Shown one piece after another: positions 45,595 through 56,941 of a stretch of DNA of 64,000 nt. Source of the DNA: Astragalus membranaceus (lineage: Eukaryota; Streptophyta; Magnoliopsida; Fabales; Fabaceae); the NCBI GenBank assembly GCA_039519185.1, contig CM076846.1, forward strand, positions 108,658,442 to 108,722,441. The letters are read 5' to 3'. A program made the position numbers and the translations under genes. The notes beneath the pieces are model-generated. The model saw only the letters and a list, made by a program, of their open reading frames with translations, searched no databases and had not been told where the DNA came from. The stretch's first letter is position 1. Each line of letters begins with the position of its first letter.

Positions 45595-45835
45595 GGGATG
45601 GGTACATTGACTCTTTCTGCTTCTATTCCAGCATTGAAGCCAGCCGAGTGTTTGGGGTCTGTCTGCCCCCCGGCTACTCCTGCACAATATGTTGTCTTCT
45701 TCTTTGGTCTCTACCTGATCGCACTTGGGACTGGTGGTATTAAGAAGGGATCCTTTATCAACTGGTTTTACTTCTCTATCAACATTGGTGGCCTTGTATC
45801 AAGTAGTTTTATTGCGTGGATTCAAGAAAATGCAG
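45595..45835 (+). pseudogene. captured NPF/PTR (NRT1/peptide transporter) family exon with internal deletion
   Basis: After a GCAG acceptor it reads GMGTLTLSASIPALKPAECL, then CPPATPAQYVVFFFGLYLIA and LGTGGIK, and jumps to KGSFINWFYFSINIGGLVSS. These are two conserved transmembrane blocks of the NPF family of nitrate/peptide transporters. The stretch normally between GGIK and KKGSF (the S-S-F-G-A-D-Q-F-D motif) is missing, so the captured exon has an internal deletion. It ends in CAG|GTTTTT. Confidence 0.85.
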
Positions 45836-46044
45836 GTTTTTCATTAACTTAGAAATATTTGTAGATAAGTTGAATTAGTGAATTTTTGAAGAGATTGATA
45901 TGCAGAAGTTAATTTGAAGTCACAAAGTTATTATTATTATCTAAAAGTCTGATAGTTATTGCATGCTTTTATTTCTTTCTTCTCAAGTGTTTCATGAAGA
46001 TGTTCAAATCAACCTGAGCCACCTTAGATTTGTTAAATTTGCAG

Positions 46045-46261
46045 GTAGAGAAGTTGAAGGATTTGTGCTTGAAACAAAGAAGAAATCAAATCACTGAAGA
46101 GTGCGGTACTGTTCCCAGATGTTATGAATTCCGAGCTTCAGGAACTTGTAGAGAAACAAGGCTCAGAGCTGAAGGAAGCAAAACAAGTCATTCCAGCTCT
46201 ACAACTGCATGTTTCTTCTCTTACTGGTCAGCTTCAGAGTCTCGCTGAGGATCTCGCAGAG
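46045..46261 (+). pseudogene. captured coiled-coil protein exon (parent not identified)
   Basis: Acceptor GCAG before 46045 and donor GAG|GTATAAC after. It starts VEKLKDLCLKQR, shifts frame and continues with VLFPDVMNSELQELVEKQGS and ELKEAKQVIPALQLHVSSLT. It looks like part of a long plant coiled-coil protein. I cannot name it. Confidence 0.55.
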
Positions 46262-46904
46262 GTATAACTTACATTCTTTTATGACAGCAATTCTGAATTC
46301 ATTGTCATTTGGCAAGTAAGGCTGGTCAATGAAACTTGTTTCTTTTTGGAGACTCATATTGAGATGAATATAATAGCTAAACATGATTGCTATTTCATTG
46401 AGTTACTATAAATTACAAAAACTGAATTCTTGTTTGTTTACATAGAAAGACATGTTATTATTAGCTATTAGGATGTAATAGGGATATGAATTGATTCTTC
46501 ATTATATTTTATTTGTTTGATAGGTCATGGCTGATAATTATTCAGTTTGTTTTCTTAGGCAAATTGATTCTTCTACTTTGCATCTTTCTCTATCACTGAT
46601 CTGATTTGCTAACTGTGTTGTTGTAGATCATCTAATATATGGCTTCATTTCATAGATTCTTGGTTGAGGTTTTTAAGCTCTGGTTTTCCCTTGTTACAGA
46701 TTGTGGTTTGTGGAATATGCACTGATGTATGTGTAAGGTGAGCAGCTGTTTGGATACTTCAACAACTGTTTGGATGATCTCCTTTGGACTTAGTGGAGCT
46801 GTAAGGTGAGCAGCTATTCTAAGGATCTGAGGCGGTGGCAATGGGATGCGAGGAGATGGATCCGAAGGAGCTGAGGCGGAGGACGGTGGCGAGGTTCTTG
46901 GATA

Positions 46905-47010
46905 TGTTGGTAGTCGTACTAATTTTTGTTATCAGTAGGCTTTGTATATGTTGGTAGTTGTACTAATTTTAGTTATCAGTAGGCTTTGTACATGTTGGTA
47001 GTTGTACTAA
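46905..47010 (+). repeat. ~50-bp tandem repeat inside the CACTA
   Basis: Two to three copies of ATGTTGGTAGTYGTACTAAT followed by TTTTGTTATCAGTAGGCTTT. A degenerate copy lies further right, near 47080. Confidence 0.65.
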
Positions 47011-47195
47011 TTTTTGTTAAAGAATTTGTATATTATCATTAACAAGGATTATACAAAGGATATGAAGTTTTGCTCATGTATATGTTGATAGTTTTACTAA
47101 TTTTTGTTAAAGAATTTGAATTCTGTTGTTTTTGATTTATGGCAGCATGGGGATACATTAAGGCTACCAAATAATTTTTTTTTTAAAAAATGAAC

Positions 47196-47472
47196 TTTTA
47201 AAGTCAGGCGGAACTAAAGCCTGACTTCAAAAAAGACTTACGAAGTCAGGCGAAATAAATGCTTGACTTTAAAACAGACTTATGAAGTCAGGCGAAATAA
47301 ATGCTTGACTTTAAATCAGACTTACGAAGTCAGGCGAAATAAATGTTTGACTTTAAATCAGACTTACGAAGTCAGGCTATCGCTTGACTTTAAAACTTCT
47401 GACATACAAAGTCGACTTAATAAAAGTCAAGCTGGCGCCTGACTTTAAATCCCCTTTTCGCCTGACTTTAAA
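47196..47472 (+). repeat. CACTA 3' subterminal repeats
   Basis: About five ~48-base units of AGACTTACGAAGTCAGGCGA plus ATAAATGCTTGACTTTAAA, then two TTTAAATCCC spacers and the terminus. They mirror the AAGTCAGGCG words at 42290-42545, where a ~118-base unit is duplicated. Confidence 0.8.
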
Positions 47473-47509
47473 TCCCTTTTTTGCACTAGTGACTGTTAGT
47501 TACAAAAAG

Positions 47510-48590
47510 GTTCTCACAAGCTTTGAATGGGTGTGATATGATGGACTTGGACTTCTATGGCTCCAAATTTACTTGGTAGAAGATGTGTCGTAATAATCAC
47601 TTTGTTTCCAAGAGGCTTGATAGGGCTGTTGCGGATCATTGTTGGAGGATGAGGTTTGAGGAAGCTACGATGGAGCATCTTGTGAAAAGAAATTCTGATC
47701 ATAATCCTTTATTGTTGCGGTGTTGTCAGGATACTCAAAATTCTAAGGTGCGTCCCTTTCGTTTTATTGCAGCTTGGTGTACTCATGATGATTATCCCAG
47801 TGTTGTCAAAGAAACGCTTCCAAAGGTAACCACGACCTCATTACTTCTCTTAAGCATGTTGCGCTAGACTCCCAAAGTTTTAATAAGGATGTTTTTGGCA
47901 ATATATTTGCTAAGAAGAAAATTTTAGAGGCTAGGTTGAGGGGTATCCAACGTGCTCTTGAGAATATTGATTCAGCTCGTTTGTTAATTCTTCAAGAGGA
48001 TTTATTAAGAGAGTATGAGTCAATCTTGTTCCAAGAGGAGTCTCTTTGGTTTCAAAAATCTAGAGATAAGTGGATTATGCTAGGGAGTAGAAATACTAGA
48101 TTTATTCATACTCAAACTGTTGTAAGGAGGAAAAGAAATAAAATTCATGGCCTTCATATTTCTTCCGGTGAGTGGTGTACAGATCAACATTTGTTAGAAG
48201 TTGAAGCAGTGAATTTCTTCCGGTGAGTGAATTTTTACTACCCTAGGGGAAAATGTGAAAACTAATTTGCAAAAACTAGTGTCCAAAGAAGGGGTGTATG
48301 CTACTCTTATGAGTATGAAATCCTACAAAACTCTTGGGCCAGATGGATTCCAACCCATCTTTTTTAAATTGTTTTGGGAGGATGTGTGGAAGTTTGTGAG
48401 GAATGCATTCCAATGCGGATCTTTTGATTCTAAAGCTGCTGAGACTCTTATGGTTTTAATCCCAAAAGGAGATCTCCCCACTTCTTTTAAGGATTTTAGA
48501 CCAATAACTTTATGTAATGTGATTCATAAACTCATTTCTAAGGTTCTTGTTAATAGATTGAGATCTCATTGGTTTTTTAAGGTTTTAGTG
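47510..48590 (+). pseudogene. LINE, second piece (endonuclease end and reverse transcriptase start), broken
   Basis: Resumes the endonuclease with DLDFYGSKFTW followed by a stop, then KRLDRAVADHCWR and SDHNPLLLRC (the SDH motif). A frameshift near 47830 leads to a linker (IQRALENIDSARLLILQEDL, then LWFQKSRDKWIMLGSRNTRF). RT starts with SYKTLGPDGFQPIFFKLFWE and ETLMVLIPKGD, FRPITLCNVIHKLISKVLVN. The palm domain with the FADD-type box is missing. The sequence breaks into a minisatellite at about 48590. Confidence 0.88.
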
Positions 48591-49379
48591 ACTGAATTAG
48601 TATTGGGTGATTGTGTGTTAACTTTTAGTGAAAGGATTAGTAGTGGGTGACTGTATTTTAGGGTTTGAGTGAATGGATTAGTAGTAGATGATTGTTTGTT
48701 AAAGTTTGAGCGACCAGATAAGTAATGCCTGCTTCTGTGTTAGCTTTAAGTGAATGGATTAGTAGTGGGTGACTGTGTTTTAGGGTTTGGGTGAATGGAA
48801 TAGTAGTGGATGATTGTTTGTTAGTGTTTGAGTGAGCATAGTAGTGCAGGATTGTGTTTTAGCTTTTAGTGAAAGCATTAGTAGCAGGTGATTGTGTGTT
48901 AGGGTTTGAGTGAAAGGATTAAAACTGGGTGATTGTGTGTTAGCTATTAGTGAATGGATTAGTAGTGGGTGATTGATTCTTAGGGTTTCAGCGACCAGAT
49001 TAGTAGTTCATGGATTGCGGGTTAGCTTTTAAAGAAAGGATTAGTTGTGGATGATTGTGTTTTAGGGTTTGAGTGAATGGGTTAGTAGTGGGTAATTGTT
49101 TGTAGGGTTTGAGTGACCAGATTAGTAGTGGGTGATTGTTTGTTAACTTTTAGTGAAAAAATTAGTAGTGGGTGAATCTGTTTTAGGGTTTCAATGAATG
49201 GATTAGTAGTGGGTGAATGTTTTAGCTATTGGTGAATGGATTAGTAGTGGGTGATTGTATTTTAAGGTTTGAGTGACCAAATTAGTAGTTCATGGGTTGT
49301 GTTAGCTTTTAGTGAAAGGATTAGTAGTTAGTATGTGATTTTGTGTTAGGGTTTAAGTCAATGGATTTGTAGTGGGAGC
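48590..49379 (+). repeat. minisatellite, ~45-60-bp units
   Basis: Around fifteen degenerate units containing GATTAGTAGTGGGTGATTGT and TTAGGGTTTGAGTGA. The array joins the truncated LINE on the left and the truncated first copy of the triplicated gene on the right. Confidence 0.85.
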
Positions 49380-50410
49380 TAATGTCAACCCCACCAACTT
49401 GAGAGATTATATTTTAGCTGTTAGAGAAAACATCAGGTATATGAAAAACGTATTGAACACCTTGAAGGCCAGTGTTTCATAACACAATGACAATTATATA
49501 TGTTATTACGTCAATTTTTTTTATTAAACATTGAAAATCCACATTCATTTATATAGGAACTCAAAGACCAAAATGCTAAGATGCAATCAAGTTCTAATGA
49601 GGATAAAGAGTCTATTAATGTTAACTTACTTTCCTTAATAACAACCTTTTACGTTATCTATATTTTTAATGCCAAAGTTAACAAAATGCATACATAAAAT
49701 ATCAATCTATCTCATGCTTAGGAACTAAATGATAAAGTTGCTCAACTATCATTGGATACATTTTATATTAAAGGTTCTCTAAAGATTTTGGAGGTTGTTA
49801 TTTCAAATAACTATGAACCTGGTAATGTATATAGAGTTGCACCAATACCCAATGTTCAAATGAAAAAGCAAGAGGATGAAGCACTCAATAGGAACTCGAG
49901 TTTGAAGAGGAAGTTTAGTTCTGATGGCCAAATAAACGACCTATCAAATTTTCTGGAAGTTTGTGATTATGAACCATCATTGGACAACTATGGAGGACCA
50001 TCATTGCTAAACAAGCCTCAAATACCATCATGTTGGATCCAAGAACCAACGATGACCGAAAAGAAGGGTAAGTAAGTTGTGTTGGTGGTGGGAGTGAGTA
50101 CAAGAGGAAGTCAGGTGGAAATGTATTGGTTGATGAATATTTACTCTTCTTTTTGTATTTATTTTCATTGTCTTTTACCTTTAGCTATCAAAATCATGTT
50201 ACCAATCTTCTTGTGTAATAATTAGAAAGATGATGTTAGAAAGCTTGCAAAGAGACTCTTCCATAGTCCACCGGCTAGCAAGTCCACGGTCCATGATACT
50301 GATCATTTATCACCTCTTGAATCTTTGAAGAGGAAGTATGGTGAGAGCAATTTTGGAACGAAACATCGTTCATTCATTAAAGCCCAAGGTAATTAACAAC
50401 TTTCTGTTAC
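49380..50410 (+). pseudogene. triplicated unknown gene, copy 1 (5' truncated)
   Basis: Exon-like blocks follow the order seen in copies 2 and 3. The end of exon 1 is 49380-49467 (NVNPTNLRDYILAV), and the start codon is lost at the minisatellite border. A short exon 2 is near 49557. Exon 3 is about 49722-50072 and best preserved (QLSLDTFYIKGSLKILEVVI, RVAPIPNVQM, NSSLKRKFSSDGQINDLSNF), ending in a stop after TEKKGK. Exon 4 is about 50225-50392. The proteins are rich in Lys/Ser with conserved LKRKFSSDG and PLESLKRK. I recognise no family. Tail sequence runs to 50839. Confidence 0.55.
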
Positions 50411-50839
50411 CTTATCAATGAGTTAAGATTTATTTGTTTCTATTGCTCATAATTGTTTTGGTGGATTCCAAATTAATTATGCCAGGTATAATGGTTCATA
50501 ATCATTACAGATTTTTTAGGGGTGTAAACTAAACTAAATAATAAAATAGATAACTAAGAAAGTAAACGAATGGATTCAAAACTGATAAATATGACGTTGA
50601 TGTAATAAATAATCAACAAATATGTTTGTAAAATAAAATTAGTTTGACAGTAAAAAATAATATAATGAAATATATTAACAAAAAACTATCAGAACACCTA
50701 TAGATAGAGTCGTTATCGATGTTGACATTATATAGGGTGTGTGTCTCACTAGATTACCCAATGTTATCATATTTATGTTTTTTGAGAATAAATCAGCTTT
50801 TGTGCATGGTTTGCTTGCATGGAAAAGGTAATGCTTCAG

Positions 50840-52264
50840 GGCTACGACTTACATTACTAAGCCAATTACTTAGTAATTCTTACTAAATTGTTAATAGCCA
50901 TTGGATTGACAAAATTTCAATCCAATTCAATCCAATGGCTAGTTTTTAGTAGGGGTAATTGTGTCCTATTCAGTTTTTCTGGTTTTAATTAAATTAAATT
51001 AATATAATAAATGTTCCCTTTTTTTTAGGGATATTAAAACAAAAACATTTATTAAGCCTTGATTTTCTCTTCCAATTATCTTCTCTCTCACATTGTCACA
51101 ATTTTATGTTTTACGTTATATTCATCTTTTATTTTTCGTTTTATTCTTCTTCTTCTTCTTCTTCTTCTTCTTCTTCTTCTTCTTCTTCATGTTACATATA
51201 TATTTCTTTATTTTTCACGCAACTCAAGACTAAAATACGCACTCACGCCAAAAAATAAGACGCCCACGGGTGTTTAAAAAACGGACTCCGTTTGATCCAC
51301 GCCATTGATCCACGCCATTGATCATGTCTCGTTATGATGTTGATGAACATGAGACTAAAATCAGTTTTTCATCGTTTAGGACCAACTACCCAATCTTGAT
51401 ATATTCTGTGGTTTCTACTAACCAAAGTCATATTTTTATTTGGTTAGATCGTACTAACCGAAGTTATCTTATTCTCTGGCTACAATAGTGGCCACTAACC
51501 ATTGATATGCACATGTGTGGTTGGTGACATCTAACCACATTTATGCATAACTGTGGTTAGTGGCCACTAGCAATTGCTATGCACATCTGTGGTTAGTGAC
51601 ATCTAACCATTGGCATCTAACCACATTTATGCATATATGTGGTTAGTGCCCACTAACCATTGCTATGCATATTTGTGGTTAGATATCACTAACCACAAAT
51701 GTGAATAAATGTGGTTAGATGCCAATGGTACTTAGTTGTCACTAACCACATATGTGCATTGCAATGGTTAGTGGCCACTAACCATTGGCATCTAACCACA
51801 TTTATGCATATCTGTGGTTAGTGACCACTAACCATTGCGATACACATTTGTGGTTAGTGACATCCAACCATTGTGTTACAAATCAGTGGTTAATGAACGA
51901 ACTTTTTTCGTGTGAAAAAAAACACTCAGAAAATGAACTGTTTTGGAGAAGAACAAACTCACGGCGACGGCGAAATTACAGACTCACGGCGACGACGAAG
52001 TTACAGAGATGGACCGTTTTGGAGAAGAACAGAGAAGAACTCATATAATAGCAAATATCCAAGATCCCATGATATTTGGTTTCTGAAACCGTTTCCGTGA
52101 TTTGTGGGATATTTTGGTTTCTATAACTGTTCCTATTTTTGCTCCTTCATTTAATTACCCAAATCTGACTTTTTTTTGTCAATTTTTATTATTAAATGAA
52201 TTTACCTATATAACCCTTTAGTAATTATTACTAAACTACTAGCTTAGTACCATAAGTCATACTC
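50840..52264. mobile_element. Mutator-like element (MULE-4) in the spacer after copy 1
   Basis: Ends GGCTACGACTTACATTACTA and (inverted) GAGTATGACTTATGGTACTA share about 48 bases. They are bordered by the perfect 9-bp duplication ATGCTTCAG (50831-50839, 52265-52273). The empty site is visible at the corresponding place in copies 2/3 (58573). No transposase. The interior includes a (TTC)n tract (about 51144-51188) and a palindrome array. Confidence 0.88.
51460..51895. repeat. array of alternating palindromes TGGTTAGTGGCCACTAACCA inside MULE-4
   Basis: About a dozen ~20-base modules TGGTTAGTG(G/A)CCACTAACCA or CATCTAACCA, separated by TTGCTATGCACAT or CATTTATGCATA spacers. Each module is nearly self-complementary, and the spacer words recur too, so the stretch can fold in many alternative ways. 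No ORF. Confidence 0.8.
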
Positions 52265-52273
52265 ATGCTTCAG

Positions 52274-53197
52274 CAATGCATGAGGGCATGAACCCTTTTA
52301 CTTCAGCATGAAGTCAACTAGGGCTTCGAATGGGACACTTTTTTCGGCAAAATCTTATTAACGTTAAGAACACATCTGTATCTATATCATATGTATTTTG
52401 AATAATATTAATATACTACAAAACAGATGAGGGTTTTGCATCAGAAGGTTTTAATGAGGCTCCATAACCCTTTCTTTTGCTAAAAAAAAATACTACAAAA
52501 CAGATATTACTGTAACTATATATGTTGTTAATTGGAGATTAATTATCATAGCTCTGGTGTTAATAACAAGTTACTCAAACCCTATTCAACAATCATATAT
52601 ACCACTTTCCAAATTAAATACATACGAAAAACTAAAAACTCATTCTCAAGCCTTTTATTTTACAAAATAAAAACCCAAGTACCTCTCATTCTGAAGATCA
52701 AACATTCACTAGGAACTCAACTCTTGAGTTAACAACAAACTTGGATACAAATGTCAACCCCACTAACTTGAAAGATTATATTTTAGTTGTTAGAGAAAAC
52801 ACCACGTATATGAAAAACGTGTTGAACACCTTGAAGGTCAGAGGGTCATAACACAATGACAGCTATATAAGTTATTACGTCCATTTTTTTTATTAAACAT
52901 TGAAAATCCACATTCATTTGTATAGGAACTCAAAGACCGAAATGTTAAGATGCAATCAAGTTCTAATGAAGATAAAGAGTGTATTAATGTTAACTTACTT
53001 TCCATAATAACAATCTTTTACGTTATCTATATTTTAATGCCAAAGTTAACGAAATGCTTACAAAAAATATCAATCTATCTTATGCCCAGGAACTAAATGA
53101 CAAAGTTGCTCAACTATCATTGGATACATTTGATATTAAAAGTTCTCTAAAGGTTTAGGAGCTTTTTGTTTCAAATAACTATAAAAATGGTAATGTA
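52274..53197 (+). pseudogene. triplicated unknown gene, copy 2, first part
   Basis: Upstream region matches that of copy 3 (CATGAAGTCAACTA, AATCTTATTAACGTTAAGAA). Exon 1 is about 52687-52838. Where copy 3 has the start codon (GTATGTCC), copy 2 reads GTACCTCT, so the ATG is lost. Exon 2 is near 52926. Exon 3 starts about 53088 (ELNDKVAQLSLDTFDIKSSL) and is cut by a stop and then by a Helitron at 53198. The remainder is at 56313-56900. Confidence 0.55.
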
Positions 53198-56100
53198 TCT
53201 ACTATAAATAGTTGCCATTAACCCTCTACCAAAATTACTATCCTGCCCTCCCTTCATTAGTTACATCGCTATACCTTTTTGGTTAATTTGCAATGTTTGA
53301 AATTCAAAAACGTTTTTTTTCTAAAACTTTCCCCCCCTCTTTTCTAATTTTTCAAGTTTTCAAAATTGTTCCTCCGTCTCTCTCTCTCTCACTCGACAAT
53401 CTCCCATTCTCATCTCTTCCTCTTCATCCCTCATTCTCATCTCTTCATCTTCAATCTTTCTCAGATTTGTTCTCACCTTCACTACTATCTCTTCTTCTTT
53501 CACCTCACTCTATTTTCTTCTCACAATATCAGAATCACTACTCTGTGTTCCTTTCTCACGATCTCACTTCACCTCAGTCTCTCTTCTTCGTTCATTACAA
53601 ACTCAGGTCTTCTCTCACAAACTCTCTCTTTTGAGATCGCAAATTTATCTTCTCTCTTCAAAGAACATGAGTTTCTAATGTTATCCAGTAGTGACTTTCA
53701 TATATTCTCATCATTGGTCTGTTACCTATAAAAAACACATGGTTGCTGGAGTTTTACTGGAAACGCACACGGGAGAAGGGTTGTTGGAAACGCATATGGT
53801 TAGGAAAATATGTACAAGTCATTTGGTGTTAAAAAGATTAAACCTTAAGTTGCTTCATGTATATCTGTTTTAGTTTTATTTTTGTTTTTGGTTTGATGTT
53901 CATTGTAAAGGTCAGGAAATATAATCTACCCACAATCTATTTAATCAAATTCACGATACCAGTAGTTTTTGATTAGTCCCTCCATCTTTTGTTTTTCTTT
54001 AGCTTTTGATGTGTACAGGAATGGTAATATTTCTTTTAAAATATATCATTTAGTTTGAGAAGTTTAGTTACTAGATAATGTTCTGCTACTATGATAATGT
54101 TGTGCACAATTCACGGGAATGTTTGTCAGGGGATATACAGTAGCAAAGTATACACTGCTACTACAGTAGCTACCAGTCCTATGCGGCAGTATATCTGTAA
54201 CCAGTCCTAAAAATCAAATACCCTCCTTTTGCTTTAGCCTCGATTCCTATGCACCCGCTGCACTCCATTAAATGGTAGCTGGAAAAGTGGAAATGCTAAT
54301 TCTGCAGCACTGCTACGGTTTTGCAGCAGCATATCACCAAAAAACATCAATACAATTTGTAACTATATCAAATAGTATATGGTTAACTATTGCCTCTATC
54401 AGTTTATCTGATACATTTTGAACTAAACCATTATTGTTACTTACATTATAACCCAATAAAATAGTTTTACAGATAAGTACTTTCTCTTTTCGCAGATCAA
54501 TCGCAGCATGACAGTGACATTTCATTATGGTGATGCTGGCGCATTTAATGTCCACACTGCCGAAGTACACCTCAAATCCCTCTTACTTGCTACCTTGAAG
54601 ATCTGTTGCTGCAGACATAACCCAACTCTAACCCTATTTGCCATCTCAAATAAAGGTACCAATTAGAAAACTTATTTACCTACAAGTCAATAACTACAAC
54701 TCAATAACTTACATGAATTATACATGATTTAAGATTTATTAATCATAAACTTCCATTAGCATTTGGTCAGACAATGCATATGTTGAATGGCTATTGTACT
54801 ATGTGTTGTGGAAAGCTAGAGGGACTGCGAATTGAAGTCCTTTTGTAGCTAGCTGTCTAGGATAACAGACAAAGAGCCAAGCAACAAATATAGGAGTCAT
54901 TGCCTTTGCCTTAACTGTATTTGGTCATTGTTGTGATATTCCTCTCTTACACATGGCCACTGGCGAATACAGCAAACTAAAAAGTGTAAAAAACTTCTTA
55001 AGATAGCCATTGAGGAGTTTGTTAACAGCAATGACACATATCTAAATGTTGTGGTACTAATTTCAGCTTTTTCAATAGATTGAAAAATTATTAATTTTCT
55101 TATTTGCTGTCCATTATACTAATTTGGCCCATTGATCACTATATTACGATGTGACATTCAATCAGAATTATTGCATCACGCAAAGGTCGGCAAAAAAGGA
55201 AATATGGAGTAACTTCTAAGAACAAGACTTCTACAACTAGAATTGGAGAGAATTCTGCCCCATCCACTTCAAGAACAAATCACTACAAAATGTTGGATTA
55301 TACTTGCTTAGAGCTGTTTTTAGCCAAGGTCAATTATATGTTGCAATTTCAAGGGTTCAAAGAAAAGAAGGTTTGAAAGTTCTTATTCATGATGGCCATT
55401 TTTGTTACTAACTTTCTTGATTATCTAACTTTACTTGCCATTTTTGTGGAAGTGTACTCTTAATTTGACTTCACATTAAACTTCAGACTATAATACTTCA
55501 ATTACTACGTATAGGACATTAAATCTTATTTTTTTAAGATTATAATATGGCTTCATGAATAATTACTCACTATTTTTACTACTTTTTTACTAAAAATAAT
55601 TACTCACTATTTTTTATAATTTAGGGAACGAGAGAGTTAAGGAGAGCGCTAACGAGAGTGCCAACGGGAGGGTCATCGAGGATGCAAACGGGAGGGTCAA
55701 CGGGAATGCATATTTTTAAAAGTCTTTCTTCATAAACCGGAGTGCCAACGGGAGTACCGACTTTTGTCAAAAAAAATATTGTCAAAAAAACTCATACATT
55801 TATCAAAATTTATAAAAAAAATCCAAAAAACTAAATTATCAAAAAACTAAATTATTAAATTCATATTATACTCAATAATTAAATAATTTAAAATATATTA
55901 TTTACTATAATCTCTCTATTAAAACTACTAAAATTACCAAATTAATCTCTCTATTAAAACTACTCAATCAATTTAACTACTACAAAAAATTACCAAATTA
56001 GTATTTTATAATTGCTAAAAATGAGTAAAATGCCAACGGGAGTGCCAACGGGATGACCAGCGAGAGGGCCAACGGGGATGCAGATTTTACCTAAAATCTC

Positions 56101-56312
56101 ATTTTTATTTTATCCCATTTTCACTCTATTATTAACATTATAAGAAATACCGACATTTTTTAAACTTTTTCAAACACAACTTATGAATATCAAAGCATAC
56201 ATTTTGGAGATTGTTCACAATTTATGATTATCTTCCAAATAACTATTATGACTTCATGGCAATACACCGACCATACAGTATCACCCGTGCGTATGCACGG
56301 GTAAAAAACTAG
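53198..56312 (+). mobile_element. Helitron 2, non-autonomous, both ends intact
   Basis: Begins TCTACTATAAATAGTTGCC. It ends with hairpin ACCCGTGC-GTAT-GCACGGGT (56283-56302), AAAAAA and CTAG (56309-56312). It lies between A (53197) and T (56313) of exon 3 of the unknown gene copy, whose uninterrupted form is seen in copies 1 and 3. No Rep/helicase. 53370-53640 is a TCTC-rich stretch. 55625-56080 contains repeated GCCAACGGGAG words. Around 54495-54600 an exon-like block (HYGDAGAFNVHTAEVHLKSL) follows an AG acceptor, but I cannot identify it. Confidence 0.92.
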
Positions 56313-56941
56313 TATATATAGAGTTTCACCGGTACCTAACTAACGATCAAATGACAAACCAAGGGGATGAAGCACTCAATGGGAACTCGAGTTTGAAGAG
56401 GAACTTCAATTCCGAGGGTGATCATATAAAGAACCTATAAAGCTTTCTAGAAGTTTCTAATTCTAAACCATCATTGGACAACATTGAGAATCATCATTGT
56501 TAAACAAGCCTGAAATACCTTCATGTTGGACCCAAGAATGTTTACCAACATTGATTGGAAAGAAGGGTAAATGAGTTGAGGTTGTTGTTGGTGCGAGTGA
56601 TTACAAGAGGAAGTCAAGTGGAAACGTGTTGGTTGATGAATATTTGTGTTTCTTATGATATTTATTTTCATTATCTTTTACCTTAAACTATCAAAATCAC
56701 AGTTACCAATCTACTTATGTAATAATTAGAAGGATGATGTTGCAAAGCTTGCAAAGAGACTCTTCTATATATAGTCCATCATCTAAATACTCCATGGTCC
56801 ATGATTTTATTCATTTGTCACCTCTTGAACCTTCGAAGAGGATGTTTGGTGGGAGCAATTCTGGAACGAAACATCGGTCATTAGTACCCAAGGTAATTAA
56901 CAACTTTCTGTTACCTTATCAACGAGTTAGGATTTATTTGT
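56313..56941 (+). pseudogene. triplicated unknown gene, copy 2, remainder (exon 3 end and exon 4)
   Basis: Continues exon 3 (GDEALNGNSSLKRNFNSEG, then a stop) and exon 4 at about 56731-56892 (KDDVAKLAKRLFYI, LSPLEPSKRMFGGSNSGTKH). The nine bases before 56942 (TTTATTTGT) are the target of the following MULE. Confidence 0.55.

Larger units (their letters stand above)
42264..47491 (+). mobile_element. CACTA transposon, non-autonomous, carrying fragments of several host genes
   Basis: Termini CACTAGTGCAAAAA and (inverted) CACTAGTGCAAAAAAGGG, with a perfect 3-bp target duplication ACT (42261-42263, 47492-47494). Subterminal repeats of TTTAAAGTCAGGCG/CGCCTGACTT crowd both ends (42290-42545, 47196-47472), the layout of transposase-binding sites. 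No TNPD/TNPA-like transposase is visible. The interior holds exon-like pieces of an RRM protein, a CobW GTPase, ribosomal protein L7, an NPF transporter and a coiled-coil protein, all readable on the plus strand, some with intact splice sites. Confidence 0.93.
29644..47504 (+). mobile_element. Ty1/copia retrotransposon copia-2, split by a LARD-like element and a CACTA
   Basis: The 154-base LTRs (29644-29797; 42120-42263 plus 47495-47504) start TGTAA and end TTACA and differ at two positions that I can see. Flanking 5-mers are GAAAG and AAAAG (one mismatch). A PBS and a purine tract adjoin the LTRs. It split a LINE in the codon block AER|FSQ. Its own 3' LTR was later hit by a CACTA, and its RT/RNase H boundary by the element at 33354-41465. 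Confidence 0.95.

Noticed and set aside
53293..53731. Overlapping Ser/Leu/Phe-rich ORFs in Helitron 2
   Set aside because: TCTC-rich tract giving open frames in several phases; compositional artefact.
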